Shown here: one piece after another, positions 16,809 to 25,614 of the stretch | Layout of the letters: every line of letters starts with the position of its first letter | How positions within the stretch are numbered: the first letter of the stretch is position 1 | Assembly: GCF_004378255.1 (NCBI RefSeq) | Contig: NZ_SNQG01000005.1 | Location: 186,001-250,000, forward strand | Length of the DNA stretch: 64,000 nucleotides | Source: Mucilaginibacter phyllosphaerae | GTDB taxonomy: Bacteria; Bacteroidota; Bacteroidia; Sphingobacteriales; Sphingobacteriaceae | Direction of reading: 5' to 3' | Notes under the pieces: model-generated | Database searches by the model: none | What the model was told of the DNA's origin: nothing | What the model saw: the letters and a program-made list of their open reading frames with translations, nothing else | Position numbers and translations under genes: made by a program

Positions 16809-19139
16809 ATGAACAAATATTTACTAACGGTAACCGCATTTGTATTGGCGCTGAATGCAAATGCCCAGCAAAGCGCCACCGTAACCGCTAAGGATTACGC
16901 ACATGCCGAAAGCTTTTTGGGTTATAATACCGAATCTTTGATAGATCGTGCAAATGTTCGCCCAAACTGGATCAGCGGGAGCAATAAATTCTGGTACCGC
17001 GTAAACACGGCCCAGGGTGCCGAATTTATATGGGTAGACCCGACAAAAAAAACGCGTACAGCAGCTTTCGATCCGCAGAAGCTGGCCGACGCCTTATCTG
17101 CCGCCGCCGGTAAAAAGTATGAGGCTGATAAACTGCCATTCCAAACTATTAGCTATGCTGCCGACGGCACACAGGTTTTATTTACTGCCGATGGTAAAAA
17201 ATGGGCCTATAACCCGCAAACCAACCAGGTAAGTGCAGATACATCTAATTCGGTGGCTACAAAAGCTCCTGCCCTAACCGGCCGCGCGGCACGTGGCGGC
17301 GGTAACGAAGTATTATCCCCGGATGGTACCAAAGCCGTGTTTATAAAAGATTATAACCTTTGGGTGCGCGATGTTGCCGGCGGCAAACAAACCCAGCTAA
17401 CCACCGATGGTGTAAAAGATTTTGGCTATGCAACCGATAACGCCGGCTGGACCATGAGCGACAGGCCGATCGTATCGTGGTCGCCCGATTCTAAAAAGGT
17501 GGCAACCTTTCAGCAGGATCAGCGCAACGCCAGCGATATGTACCTGGTTACCACAAATGTAGGCAAGCCAACCCTTAAAGCCTGGAAATACCCTTTGCCC
17601 GGCGATAAAGAGATCATCACCATTCAGCGTGTGATCATTGATGTGGATAACCCCAAGGTAGTGCGCTTTAATATTGCGCCGGACCCGCACCGTGCTACCC
17701 TGAGCGATGATATATCCAGCAGCGGCAGCTTTGATGATGCCGACTGGAAAGCCGACGGCAGCGAGTTTGCCTTCGTATCTACCTCACGCGATCATAAGAA
17801 CGAAAAATTCCGCATTGCCAACGCCACTACGGGCGCTGTTAGGGAGGTGTTTGAAGAAACCGTAAAAACGCAATACGAATCTGGCTGGGGCGCTATCAAC
17901 TGGCGTTATCTGCCTGCGTCAAAAGAGATCATTTGGTTCTCTGAACGCGATAACTGGGGCCATTTATACCTGTATGATGCTACAACCGGGAAAGTAAAAA
18001 ACCAGATCACCAAAGGCGACTGGGTAGTAACCAAACTGCTTAAGGTTGATGAAAAAACCCGCACCCTGTATTTTGTGGCAGGCGGCCGCGAACCGGGCAA
18101 TCCCTATTTTTCGCATCTGTATAAAATTGGCTTTAATGGCAAAGGGTTAACCCTGCTTACGCCCGAGGATGGTAACCACAGCGTAACCTTCTCGCCGGAT
18201 TATACTTATTTTGTGGATAGCTACTCCAAGCCTGATGTGGCACCTGTTACCGTTTTGCGCGATGTAAAAGGCAAACTGATCTCGACATTAGAAAAAACAG
18301 ACCTGTCGCGCCTGGTGGCCACCGGCTGGAAAGCGCCTATCCCGGTAAAGGTAAAAGCGCATGACGGCACTACCGATATTTACGGGCTGATGTTTACCCC
18401 AACCCAAATGGCTGCCGGTAAAAAGTACCCGGTTATCAATTACATTTACCCCGGCCCGCAGGGCGGTGGTGTGGGCAGCTGGTCGTTCGTGGCATCGCGC
18501 GGCGACCACCAGGCGCTGGCCGAACTTGGCTTTATTGTGGTGGTGATAGAAGGTACCAGCAACCCGCTGCGCTCAAAAAGCTTCCATGATATGAGCTACG
18601 GCAACATGGGTGATAACACGTTGCCTGATCAGATAACCGGTATTAAACAATTAGCTGCGCAATACCCTATCGATACCACTAAGGTGGGCATCTGGGGGCA
18701 CTCGGGCGGTGGTTTTGCAACAGCAACAGCCATGTTTAAATATCCTGACTTTTTTAAAGTAGGGATCTCCGAATCTGGCAACCACGAGAACCGCAACTAC
18801 GAGGATGATTGGGGGGAACGCTATAACGGCCTGGTAGAAAACTCGGACTATGACGCACAAGCCAACCAAAACTTCGCTAAAAACCTGAAAGGAAAAATCA
18901 TGCTTGCTACCGGTATGCTGGATAACAACGTACCGCCATATAACACCCTGTTAGTAGCCGAGGCACTTGAGAAAGCTAACAAAAGCTTCGACCTGGTGGT
19001 GTTCCCTAACAGTGCACATGGTTACGGCCAGTACTCGTACTACATGATGCGACGCCGCTGGGATTACTTTGTAAAGAACCTGTTAGGTGCCGAGCCACCT
19101 TACGATTATCAGTTAGGCCCAAAAGCAAACAGACGCTAA
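16809..19139 (+). CDS. Secreted S9 family peptidase (dipeptidyl peptidase IV type)
   Basis: 776 residues from ATG at 16809, chosen because it begins a good signal peptide (MNKYLLTVTAFVLALNANAQ). A DPP-IV N-terminal beta-propeller (about 60-500) is followed by an alpha/beta hydrolase. The nucleophile motif GHSGGG lies near residue 632, Asp in GMLDNNVPP near 704 and His in SAHGYG near 736. It releases N-terminal dipeptides (typically after Pro/Ala) in the periplasm or outside. It stands alone, with a strong terminator right after the stop. Confidence 0.94.
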   Translation: MNKYLLTVTAFVLALNANAQQSATVTAKDYAHAESFLGYNTESLIDRANVRPNWISGSNKFWYRVNTAQGAEFIWVDPTKKTRTAAFDPQKLADALSAAAGKKYEADKLPFQTISYAADGTQVLFTADGKKWAYNPQTNQVSADTSNSVATKAPALTGRAARGGGNEVLSPDGTKAVFIKDYNLWVRDVAGGKQTQLTTDGVKDFGYATDNAGWTMSDRPIVSWSPDSKKVATFQQDQRNASDMYLVTTNVGKPTLKAWKYPLPGDKEIITIQRVIIDVDNPKVVRFNIAPDPHRATLSDDISSSGSFDDADWKADGSEFAFVSTSRDHKNEKFRIANATTGAVREVFEETVKTQYESGWGAINWRYLPASKEIIWFSERDNWGHLYLYDATTGKVKNQITKGDWVVTKLLKVDEKTRTLYFVAGGREPGNPYFSHLYKIGFNGKGLTLLTPEDGNHSVTFSPDYTYFVDSYSKPDVAPVTVLRDVKGKLISTLEKTDLSRLVATGWKAPIPVKVKAHDGTTDIYGLMFTPTQMAAGKKYPVINYIYPGPQGGGVGSWSFVASRGDHQALAELGFIVVVIEGTSNPLRSKSFHDMSYGNMGDNTLPDQITGIKQLAAQYPIDTTKVGIWGHSGGGFATATAMFKYPDFFKVGISESGNHENRNYEDDWGERYNGLVENSDYDAQANQNFAKNLKGKIMLATGMLDNNVPPYNTLLVAEALEKANKSFDLVVFPNSAHGYGQYSYYMMRRRWDYFVKNLLGAEPPYDYQLGPKANRR

Positions 19140-19150
19140 AAAAAATTCAA

Positions 19151-19190
19151 AAAAAAATAGCCTGCAGTGTAAATTGCAGGCTATTTTTTT
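19151..19190. terminator. Bidirectional intrinsic terminator
   Basis: Perfect 16-bp arms containing ATAGCCTGCA and its complement around an 8-nt loop, flanked by A-run and T-run. It separates the convergent S9 peptidase and GlcG-like genes and can serve both. Confidence 0.9.
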
Positions 19191-19206
19191 GGCTTATAAA
19201 TTATTA

Positions 19207-19605
19207 CTATAAAGCTTCCGCACCGGCAGATGCCACCTCATGGTCCTGCTCTACCGAACCGCCGGATACACCAATAGCACCAACGATCTTACCGTCGCCA
19301 TCTTTTAACACCACACCACCCGGGAAAGAAATTAACCCGCCATTAGAGTGTTCGATATTGTAAAGCGGGCCGCCCGGTTGCGATAGTTTACCTATTTCGC
19401 CCGAGTTCATATCAAAAAAACGCGCTGTCCTTGCTTTCTTAATAGCAATATCTATCGACCCTAACCAGGCATTATCCATGCGATGGAAAGCCACCAGGTT
19501 AGCGCCTTCATCAACAATGGCTATATTCATAGGCACACCAATTGCATTTGCTTTTTCTTTCGCAACTTTTGATAATTGCTCTGCTTGTTCTAATGAAATA
19601 CTCAT
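19207..19605 (-). CDS. GlcG/HbpS family protein (heme-binding-like)
   Basis: 132 residues covering the whole family domain. The N terminus ([19 protein letters not shown]) and the Gly-rich core ([23 protein letters not shown]) are typical. Some members bind heme or act as extracellular sensors; others accompany glycolate oxidase. None of those partners is nearby. No signal peptide, so probably cytoplasmic. It follows the luciferase-domain gene by 60 nt and could be read from the same transcript. Confidence 0.9.
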   Translation of the reverse strand: MSISLEQAEQLSKVAKEKANAIGVPMNIAIVDEGANLVAFHRMDNAWLGSIDIAIKKARTARFFDMNSGEIGKLSQPGGPLYNIEHSNGGLISFPGGVVLKDGDGKIVGAIGVSGGSVEQDHEVASAGAEAL

Positions 19606-19665
19606 AACTATATTTTAAAGTTTGTGAACTGATAGAACAGCCTTTTTTAACTAATGTTTACTTAT

Positions 19666-20091
19666 TTAACCTTTATTAACATGCCATTGATAAGCTAAGT
19701 TAAACAGGTTTAACGCAACCTGTTTGTCACACTCATCTTTAATATAAAAGCTTATCCAGCCACTATCCTTAAAACTGTGATGATCTTTTATCTTACTATC
19801 ATTACCCATCACGTATGCCTTTAATTTCCTGTTGAGCAGCATATCCAGCAAGCCATTACCATGTATATGGCCTAATTCCTTTTTACCGTAATTAAGCTGC
19901 AAGCCGCCATACTTATGTATGGTTGAGGTGGTGTTTGGCCAGCTTAAAACTTTTTTTTCCAACGCATCCATATGATCAAGCAGGGCTGGGTTTGTCATCA
20001 GCGTCCACAAAACTAAAAATGCATCAAATACCAATGCCAGGCCGGGCACAAACTTTAAAAAACCAAAATACCTGATGATGAATTTAAACAT
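19666..20091 (-). CDS. Luciferase-domain (DUF5519-like) protein
   Basis: 141 residues. An N-terminal hydrophobic segment (KFVPGLALVFDAFLVLWTLM) is followed by a small domain with GGLQLNYGKKELGHIHGNGLLD and a C-terminal DSGWISFYIKDECDKQVAL. The GHxHG..LD and SGWxS patterns are those I associate with the family named luciferase domain. Light emission is not implied. It starts 2 nt after the SRPBCC gene and is last in the five-gene operon. Confidence 0.62.
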   Translation of the reverse strand: MFKFIIRYFGFLKFVPGLALVFDAFLVLWTLMTNPALLDHMDALEKKVLSWPNTTSTIHKYGGLQLNYGKKELGHIHGNGLLDMLLNRKLKAYVMGNDSKIKDHHSFKDSGWISFYIKDECDKQVALNLFNLAYQWHVNKG

Positions 20092-20093
20092 GT

Positions 20094-21014
20094 TTACTTA
20101 GCCTCGGCCAGTTCTTTAATATGCTCCATTACACGCAGGTGCACGTTACGGGTAACACTCTCTGCCCAGATATCATAATACCAAACCGGGAACACATACA
20201 ATCTATACCAGCTGTTGCCCGTTAGCGTTGTGGTGCCGTTGCCATTATCCTTCAATAAAAATTGCCCGCGCAGGATATCGATGTGTCCCATGATCTCCGG
20301 GTCGCGGGGCTGGTTGGTAATATCAAAAGTAAGGTCTTTGTTCTCATCATACGTAACAATCTTTTCATCAAACACATAACCATTACTAAAAATGCACTTA
20401 CGTTTAGCGCCCAGGTAGTAGCCCTCGGCGGTTGATTGCACCGGGCTTGACATTCCAATTCTAAACAACCAGTAATCACTTTTCTTTTCGATCCGCTTAT
20501 AGGCCACTACATATTTCCATACTTCGGCAGGTGGTGCATTTACGGTGATGGTATCTGCAACCATGTTTTCGTAATGATGTACAGACAGCGAATCATAAAT
20601 AAAGATACCAAACAGCATCACAAACACACTTGTGTTGAGGGTTTGATTATTACGGTTAAACATTGCTTTACCAACCACCTGCCCTATCAATATAAATGCA
20701 AATAACAAAGGCGATACTATTATGAGGCATATGATACCCTCTTTCAAAAAAACAGCACTTAACACACAAGCTATAAATGTATTAGCTAAAGCCCACAAAG
20801 TTAATTGCCGTTTGGTTGTAACTATGTTTCGCCAATACCAAATGCTAACGATACCCATCAACATGGGGATGATAACAAACTCAGAAAATACAAGTACGCC
20901 GGGAACATCATAAAAGCGCTGGAAAAGATACTTAGTGCCCCCAATGATGATTAAAGCAACGGCATTTGAAACAATAAAGCCATTATTTTTTACGGAAAAT
21001 ACTTTTTGTAACAT
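20094..21014 (-). CDS. Membrane protein with C-terminal SRPBCC (START-like) domain
   Basis: 306 residues. About five hydrophobic helices fill residues 10-150. An SRPBCC domain follows, starting at ITVNAPPAEVWKYVVAYKRI and containing the hallmark helix-grip strands (AEGYYLGAKRKCIF, TTLTGNSWYRLYVFP). SRPBCC domains bind hydrophobic ligands. Gaps of 11 nt upstream and 2 nt downstream mark it as part of the DCC/TIGR01777 operon. Ligand and role unknown. Confidence 0.78.
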   Translation of the reverse strand: MLQKVFSVKNNGFIVSNAVALIIIGGTKYLFQRFYDVPGVLVFSEFVIIPMLMGIVSIWYWRNIVTTKRQLTLWALANTFIACVLSAVFLKEGIICLIIVSPLLFAFILIGQVVGKAMFNRNNQTLNTSVFVMLFGIFIYDSLSVHHYENMVADTITVNAPPAEVWKYVVAYKRIEKKSDYWLFRIGMSSPVQSTAEGYYLGAKRKCIFSNGYVFDEKIVTYDENKDLTFDITNQPRDPEIMGHIDILRGQFLLKDNGNGTTTLTGNSWYRLYVFPVWYYDIWAESVTRNVHLRVMEHIKELAEAK

Positions 21015-21025
21015 GGTAAGGTTTA

Positions 21026-21523
21026 TTAAATATGATTATAATTTGTGATACTTTCTAACTGTTTAGTGTACCGGTAGGCTATATATAGTGGAACAATCCC
21101 CACCACCCCGAAAGAACAATCTATCAGTTGCCAAAACAGCGGGATATGCCTGATAGGCCCGGCAATAAAAGCCAGCGGCAAGATCAATACGCAAGCTATC
21201 ATCCCAAACTGCAATACCCAGATATTACGTACCGGATCGCGCAGCGGGCCAACAAACAGCAAGGCCAGTATCACATGCGCAAATGCCAGCCAATCGGTGC
21301 CGTAACTAAGGTAAGGATATTGCGCATTGGTGGTTTTAACCGCCGTGTAGATGGTAGTTAACCATTGCTGTATTTTGGGCGAAAAGGCATCCAGGTTATT
21401 TACGGCTATGGCCAGTTCGCTCTCTATCGGGAAGGCGGTTGCGCCGCTTAAAAACAGGCCTGCTATCAGGAAGATAAGCCAGCATTTAATTTTCTTTTTT
21501 AATTGCGTTTCGGTGGGTTGCAT
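21026..21523 (-). CDS. Four-helix membrane protein, unknown function
   Basis: 165 residues with hydrophobic segments near residues 12-32, 67-90, 98-118 and 127-148. It has no motif I can name. The helices are separated by short loops and an ALLFVGPLRDPVRNIW segment. It lies 11 nt from both neighbours in the operon, so it is probably co-expressed with the SRPBCC and epimerase proteins. Confidence 0.75.
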   Translation of the reverse strand: MQPTETQLKKKIKCWLIFLIAGLFLSGATAFPIESELAIAVNNLDAFSPKIQQWLTTIYTAVKTTNAQYPYLSYGTDWLAFAHVILALLFVGPLRDPVRNIWVLQFGMIACVLILPLAFIAGPIRHIPLFWQLIDCSFGVVGIVPLYIAYRYTKQLESITNYNHI

Positions 21524-21534
21524 AATAAGGTGTT

Positions 21535-22461
21535 TTAAAAGCGGATACTTAAAATATCTTTAACGGCATGGGCCACCCTCGCAAACTGAAACCGGAAACC
21601 TGCATCCAGCAAACGTTTAGGTACTACCCAGCGGCTTTTCAGGATCAGTTCGGTTTCGGTGCCAATCAGCGCTGCGCCTATTTCTAAAAGCCAGGCGGGC
21701 GCCGGTAAACCGATAGGGATGCCATAGGCGTGCCGCAGCTCTTTCATCAGGTCGGTATTCTTAACAGGTTCGGGCGCGGTGCAATTGATCACGCCGTTTA
21801 TTTCGGGGTGCTGCATTAGCCATTCGGTGGTTTTTACCACATCCTGCTCATGCACCCATGAAACGTACTGTTGCCCATCGCCCTGCTTACCGCCCATACC
21901 TGCCTTAACCAGGTTAATTAAACGGGGCAGCGCGCCATCATTACGGCCAAGTACAATACCTATGCGCAGCGCAACTTTACGGGTATTGGGCAGTTCTAAG
22001 TCAAAAAAGGTTTTCTCCCAGATCTTGCATACCTCTATAGAAAAACCGTAGCCTATTTCGCCGGTTTCCTCATCCTGCGGGCGGTCTTCGGCGTGGCGAT
22101 ATATGGTGGCAGATGCCGCATTGATCCACAACTTAGGCGGATGGATCAGTCCGTCTACCACTTTGCCAAGTAAGTTGGTTGGCTCTACCCTGGAGGTGAT
22201 GATTTCTTCTTTATTCTTTTCTGTATAACGGCAATTCACGTTTTTACCACACAGATTGATCAGCATATCCGCTCCTTCCAGTTGTTGGGCCCAGTCGCCC
22301 ATGGTGCGGCCGTCCCATACCAGTGTTTTAATGTTGCCCTGGTCGGCCTGCGGCCTTCTGCTTAAAACAAGGATCTGTTCGGTATCATATTTGTAATGCC
22401 CGGCAAGGGCCTTGCCTAACTGCCCGTTGCCGCCGGCTAATATGATCTTTTTGTATTTCAT
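21535..22461 (-). CDS. TIGR01777 family NAD(P)-dependent epimerase
   Basis: 308 residues from ATG at 22461; the longer frame to 22509 would overlap the upstream gene. The N-terminal Rossmann motif is ILAGGNGQLGKALA. The family-specific DMLINLCGKNVNCRY and the C-terminal PAWLLEIGAALIGTETELIL with SRWVVPKRLLDAGF are present. This atypical extended SDR family lacks a defined substrate and is often found near photolyase genes. It is second in the five-gene operon. Confidence 0.92.
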   Translation of the reverse strand: MKYKKIILAGGNGQLGKALAGHYKYDTEQILVLSRRPQADQGNIKTLVWDGRTMGDWAQQLEGADMLINLCGKNVNCRYTEKNKEEIITSRVEPTNLLGKVVDGLIHPPKLWINAASATIYRHAEDRPQDEETGEIGYGFSIEVCKIWEKTFFDLELPNTRKVALRIGIVLGRNDGALPRLINLVKAGMGGKQGDGQQYVSWVHEQDVVKTTEWLMQHPEINGVINCTAPEPVKNTDLMKELRHAYGIPIGLPAPAWLLEIGAALIGTETELILKSRWVVPKRLLDAGFRFQFARVAHAVKDILSIRF

Positions 22462-22474
22462 GATGATGATAATG

Positions 22475-23290
22475 TTAAATAAATAAAATAGCCGCCAGTA
22501 TCGCGGCACGATATACAGCCCAGGTAATCGTTAGCACCCAGCCAATTCCTAATACTTTACTTCTGCGGATGTGTTCTAAAAACATCAGGCCTGCTATCAG
22601 CATAAAATAACCTGCGTAGATAATGGGGTGCGGCCCAAATACATTAGCCAGTAAAACCACAGGCAGTAATAAAAGCCCGCCTGCTAAAGAGATGGTCATC
22701 ATGCTGCCCAAATAATCCCATTTCTTTTTATTGGCGACTATACTGATAACCACCCCCTGAAAAAATATTTGTCCGCCGCATATCAAGGCTTCGCGGTAGA
22801 GGTTGCCTACCGGCATGATACCACCCAACAACGGGGCGTAGCAGGTAAGGATATATGAGGTAAGCGCCCAGGCAAATACTAAGTAGGTTACCCGATACCT
22901 TAATTTAAAGGTGGGCTGCAATGCAAACCCATCGCCTGCGGTTGGGATAATTACCCGGCGATTGTAAGAGATAAAGGCATAAACCTTGCTCATGAGCCAC
23001 ACAAACGGACTAAAACCAAACAACGGTTTAAATACCGGCATAGCGTTACCAATAATTTTAAAGAGGCTTTTTACACCGTAGGTAACCTCGCCTGTTTGCT
23101 GGTTAATGAGTGCTATTTCGTTTACGGCGCGCTGCCTGTTAACCATAGGGCAGGCATCCTGTGGTAATTGCTGATAAGGCGCCCTGCCATTTTTATCAAG
23201 CAGGCCGGTTTGCACAAATGCATGGGTGTATAGCTTGCACATGGGGCATTCGGCATCGTATAAAATTGTGTGGTTCTTTAAGGTTGTCAT
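22475..23290 (-). CDS. DCC (DUF393) thiol-redox domain protein with membrane helices
   Basis: 271 residues. The first about 120 carry the DUF393 signature YDAECPMCKLY (DxxCxxC), thought to be a thioredoxin-like redox site. Four or five hydrophobic segments follow (for example YLVFAWALTSYILTCYAPLL). It is first in the minus-strand operon. A half-site matching the regulator's palindrome lies 14-23 nt before its ATG (23304-23313). The C-terminal membrane extension is longer than in plain DCC proteins. Confidence 0.85.
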   Translation of the reverse strand: MTTLKNHTILYDAECPMCKLYTHAFVQTGLLDKNGRAPYQQLPQDACPMVNRQRAVNEIALINQQTGEVTYGVKSLFKIIGNAMPVFKPLFGFSPFVWLMSKVYAFISYNRRVIIPTAGDGFALQPTFKLRYRVTYLVFAWALTSYILTCYAPLLGGIMPVGNLYREALICGGQIFFQGVVISIVANKKKWDYLGSMMTISLAGGLLLLPVVLLANVFGPHPIIYAGYFMLIAGLMFLEHIRRSKVLGIGWVLTITWAVYRAAILAAILFI

Positions 23291-23303
23291 TATAATAATA
23301 TTT

Positions 23304-23313
23304 GAACTTTCAA
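23304..23313. promoter_or_regulatory. Candidate operator half-site upstream of DCC operon
   Basis: GAACTTTCAA shares nine consecutive bases (AACTTTCAA) with one arm of the palindrome at 23875-23900. It lies directly upstream of the operon's first gene, suggesting control by the adjacent GbsR/MarR-type regulator. Confidence 0.4.
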
Positions 23314-23345
23314 TAAATTATGAAATATTTTGAGCAAAAAAAATG

Positions 23346-23852
23346 CTACTTGAACATTTTAAAAATAGAGCCCCAAAACCAGCTCTCTTCTGCCTTAAGC
23401 ATGGCATCTAAAGTTTTGTCTACGTTTTTGGCCATTTTATTAATGTCGGTAACGGTGGTATTAAAAGTTTTGTAATCCGGGTGTTTATTGTCGCCTTTTA
23501 CTTTGGTAAGTTCATCCAGTATCTTAAGTACCGGTTCCAGTTCGCGCTTGCGGCGTTCTTTGGCTACCTGGCGGGCAATATTCCAGGTGTTTTTATCGGC
23601 AAAAAAATACTCCTTGCGCTCGCCTGCCTTATGGTGTTTTTCTACCAGGCCCCAACCCATCAGTTCGCGCAGGGTCATGTTGGCATTACCGCGAGAGATG
23701 CTCAGGCTTTCCATGATCTCTTCGGTAGTCAGCGCATCCGGCGTAACCAGCAACAGGGCATGCACCTGCGCCATGGTGCGGTTTATCCCCCACTCAGAAC
23801 CCAGCTTGCCCCATGCTTCAATAAACTTTAGTTTTGCTTCTGGTAATTCCAT
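23346..23852 (-). CDS. GbsR/MarR family transcriptional regulator
   Basis: 168 residues from ATG at 23852. The longer frame to 23876 would put the promoter box inside the gene. The winged helix-turn-helix spans about 25-90 (TTEEIMESLSISRGNANMTL, then GWGLVEKHHKAGERKEYFF); a C-terminal helical part mediates dimerisation. GbsR-like proteins often sense osmotic or redox signals. The gene has its own -7 box 3 nt before the ATG and a 26-bp palindrome upstream, consistent with autorepression. The DCC operon starts 55 nt downstream. Confidence 0.88.
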   Translation of the reverse strand: MELPEAKLKFIEAWGKLGSEWGINRTMAQVHALLLVTPDALTTEEIMESLSISRGNANMTLRELMGWGLVEKHHKAGERKEYFFADKNTWNIARQVAKERRKRELEPVLKILDELTKVKGDNKHPDYKTFNTTVTDINKMAKNVDKTLDAMLKAEESWFWGSIFKMFK

Positions 23853-23855
23853 GTA

Positions 23856-23863
23856 CAAATATA
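23856..23863 (-). promoter_or_regulatory. Predicted -7 box of the GbsR-type regulator gene
   Basis: Minus strand TATATTTG fits TAnnTTTG and ends 3 nt before the ATG at 23852, implying an almost leaderless mRNA. The palindrome just upstream would cover the -33 region. Confidence 0.6.
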
Positions 23864-23874
23864 AACATCTTTTC

Positions 23875-23900
23875 AAACTTTCAAAAATTTTTGAAAGTTT
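23875..23900. promoter_or_regulatory. Perfect 26-bp palindrome, likely autoregulatory operator
   Basis: Two 13-bp half-sites (AAACTTTCAAAAA and its complement) with no spacer. It lies 12 nt upstream of the -7 box of the regulator gene and 5 nt after the photolyase stop. Size and placement fit a MarR/GbsR dimer operator. It has no T-run typical of a terminator, although it could also end photolyase transcripts. Confidence 0.65.
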
Positions 23901-23904
23901 ATTT

Positions 23905-25422
23905 TTAATTATAATTTTCCTGTCTGTCCAGCCCGGTCAAAAACTGCTCGGCATTTTGCAGGTGTTTGGCTTTTTTCTCTTCGGGCATTTTATCAAAAGT
24001 TTTAATCAGCATGCCCAGGCGCGGGTTTTGCAAAAAAAAGTTGCGGTGCACGTGCATAAACCGCCAAAACAGGCCGTCCCATACATCCTGCCAGGGGCCT
24101 TTGGGCCAGTCGCCCATTTTGAGTAAATAGTTGCTGCCGCTGATGTAGGGCTTGGTCATCATCAGGCCGCCATCGGCAAACTGGGTCATGCCGTAGGTAT
24201 TGGGCACCATTACCCAGTCGTAGGCATCAATGTATAGTTCCATAAACCATTGGTAAACGTGATGCGGGTCAAATTCACAAAGCAGCATAAAGTTACCCAT
24301 CACCATCAGGCGTTCTATATGGTGGCTGTACCCGGTATGCAGTACCTTTTTAATAACCGCATCTACCGGCGCTATGCCTGTTTCGCCTTTCCAAAAAGAT
24401 GCGGGGATCTTACGTTTAAAGCCCCAATAGTTTTTGGTACGCTGTTTTACCCCTTCGCGTTCGTACACGATATGGATAAACTCGCGCCAGCCCATCACCT
24501 GCCTGATGAAACCCTCGAGCGAGTTTAGCGGGATATCATGCTCTGCGGCAAAATCAAGCGCTCGATCAATAATCTGCTGCGGGTTTAACAGCCCGATGTT
24601 TAATACCGGTGTAAGCACCGAATGATATAAAAAACTTTGCTGCCCAACCATCGCATCCTCGTAAATACCAAAATGATGAAAGCGCTGCAGCAAAAAATCA
24701 TCCAGCCATTGTTCGGCTTCCTGGTGAGTAACCGGGTAAAAGCCGCCCAGGTTGCCAAAGGGCGAGGCTGTGCTGCCGTAATTATCCGGATAGTTTTTAT
24801 CTACCCATATTTGCGCTTGCGCAACATAATTATTTTCGGCAGGGACATCCAGCACGGGCACCACTCCATTTTTAGGGAATTTTTGGCGGTTGTCGGTATC
24901 GTAGGTCCATTTACCGCCGAGGGGTTTGCCGTTTGCTTCCAGTAAAATATTTCGTTGTTTGCGCTGCGCAATGTAAAAATCAGTTTGGAAATAGGTTTTA
25001 CGGTTATCAAAAAAATCGGCCACTTCTTCGGCGCTGTTCAGGTAATTGGGTGTGCGATATTTTGTTAACGCGATGTTGTGTTTGGCGCATTGGCCGTCCA
25101 GTCGTTTCTCCAGCCAGTCGTCGGCCACATGGGCATAGTGAATGGTATTTACACTCTGTTTGGCCAGGTAAGGCACCAGTTGGCGGATGTCGCAAAGCAG
25201 ATCGGTTGCTTCGATATACTTTACTTCGATGCCTTTACGCTCCAACATTTCTGCATAATACTGCATGGATGCACGATGCAGCACCAGCTTTTTTTTGTGG
25301 AAAGTGTATTGGTTAAAATACAGGGCCTCTTCTACCAGGTAAACCAGCCGCCCCGGCTGCACCGCCGGATGTTGCTCAAACAACTGATGCGGAAAAACGA
25401 TGGTAATGGCCGTTGCATGCAT
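23905..25422 (-). CDS. PhrB-type cryptochrome/(6-4) photolyase lacking the Fe-S cysteine ligands
   Basis: 505 residues, full length for the prokaryotic FeS-BCP family: N-terminal Rossmann domain (ITIVFPHQLFEQ), helical FAD domain with GWREFIHIVYEREG, and YDWVMVPNTYGMTQFADGGL. Relatives carry Cys-x2-Cys and Cys-Pro cluster ligands after the SKPY segment. Here that region reads KMGDWPKGPWQDVWDGLFW with no Cys; only one Cys (LLCEF) remains in the C-terminal half. It repairs UV photoproducts or acts as a photoreceptor. The gene lies upstream of the GbsR regulator on the same strand. Confidence 0.9.
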   Translation of the reverse strand: MHATAITIVFPHQLFEQHPAVQPGRLVYLVEEALYFNQYTFHKKKLVLHRASMQYYAEMLERKGIEVKYIEATDLLCDIRQLVPYLAKQSVNTIHYAHVADDWLEKRLDGQCAKHNIALTKYRTPNYLNSAEEVADFFDNRKTYFQTDFYIAQRKQRNILLEANGKPLGGKWTYDTDNRQKFPKNGVVPVLDVPAENNYVAQAQIWVDKNYPDNYGSTASPFGNLGGFYPVTHQEAEQWLDDFLLQRFHHFGIYEDAMVGQQSFLYHSVLTPVLNIGLLNPQQIIDRALDFAAEHDIPLNSLEGFIRQVMGWREFIHIVYEREGVKQRTKNYWGFKRKIPASFWKGETGIAPVDAVIKKVLHTGYSHHIERLMVMGNFMLLCEFDPHHVYQWFMELYIDAYDWVMVPNTYGMTQFADGGLMMTKPYISGSNYLLKMGDWPKGPWQDVWDGLFWRFMHVHRNFFLQNPRLGMLIKTFDKMPEEKKAKHLQNAEQFLTGLDRQENYN

Positions 25423-25468
25423 ATGACCATAAACATAGCTTTTAGCCTAATTGTTCTGTGTGGTAGAT

Positions 25469-25525
25469 CTGGCATTAGCTAAAAGCTGACCTTATGCGCA
25501 TCACGAGCTGAAAGCTCGCGGCAGC
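25469..25525 (-). repeat. Dispersed intergenic repeat, copy 1
   Basis: 57-bp element whose reverse complement recurs at 35273-35329 with about four differences. Both share the core AGCTGACCTTATGCGCA and end with a GAGCTGAAAGCTCGCGGCAGC-type hairpin arm. Non-coding, between the YtxJ and photolyase genes. Confidence 0.8.
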
Positions 25526-25544
25526 AGAGTAATAAACAAAAAAA

Positions 25545-25567
25545 ATCCGCAGCATAAACCTGCGGAT
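25545..25567 (-). terminator. Intrinsic terminator of ytxJ
   Basis: 8-bp stem ATCCGCAG/CTGCGGAT with 7-nt loop. On the minus strand it is followed by an eight-T run. It lies 48 nt after the YtxJ stop. Confidence 0.85.
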
Positions 25568-25614
25568 CGTATATATCTTGTTCTTGATCCCTGACTCTGA
25601 AAATCTTGCTTCTT

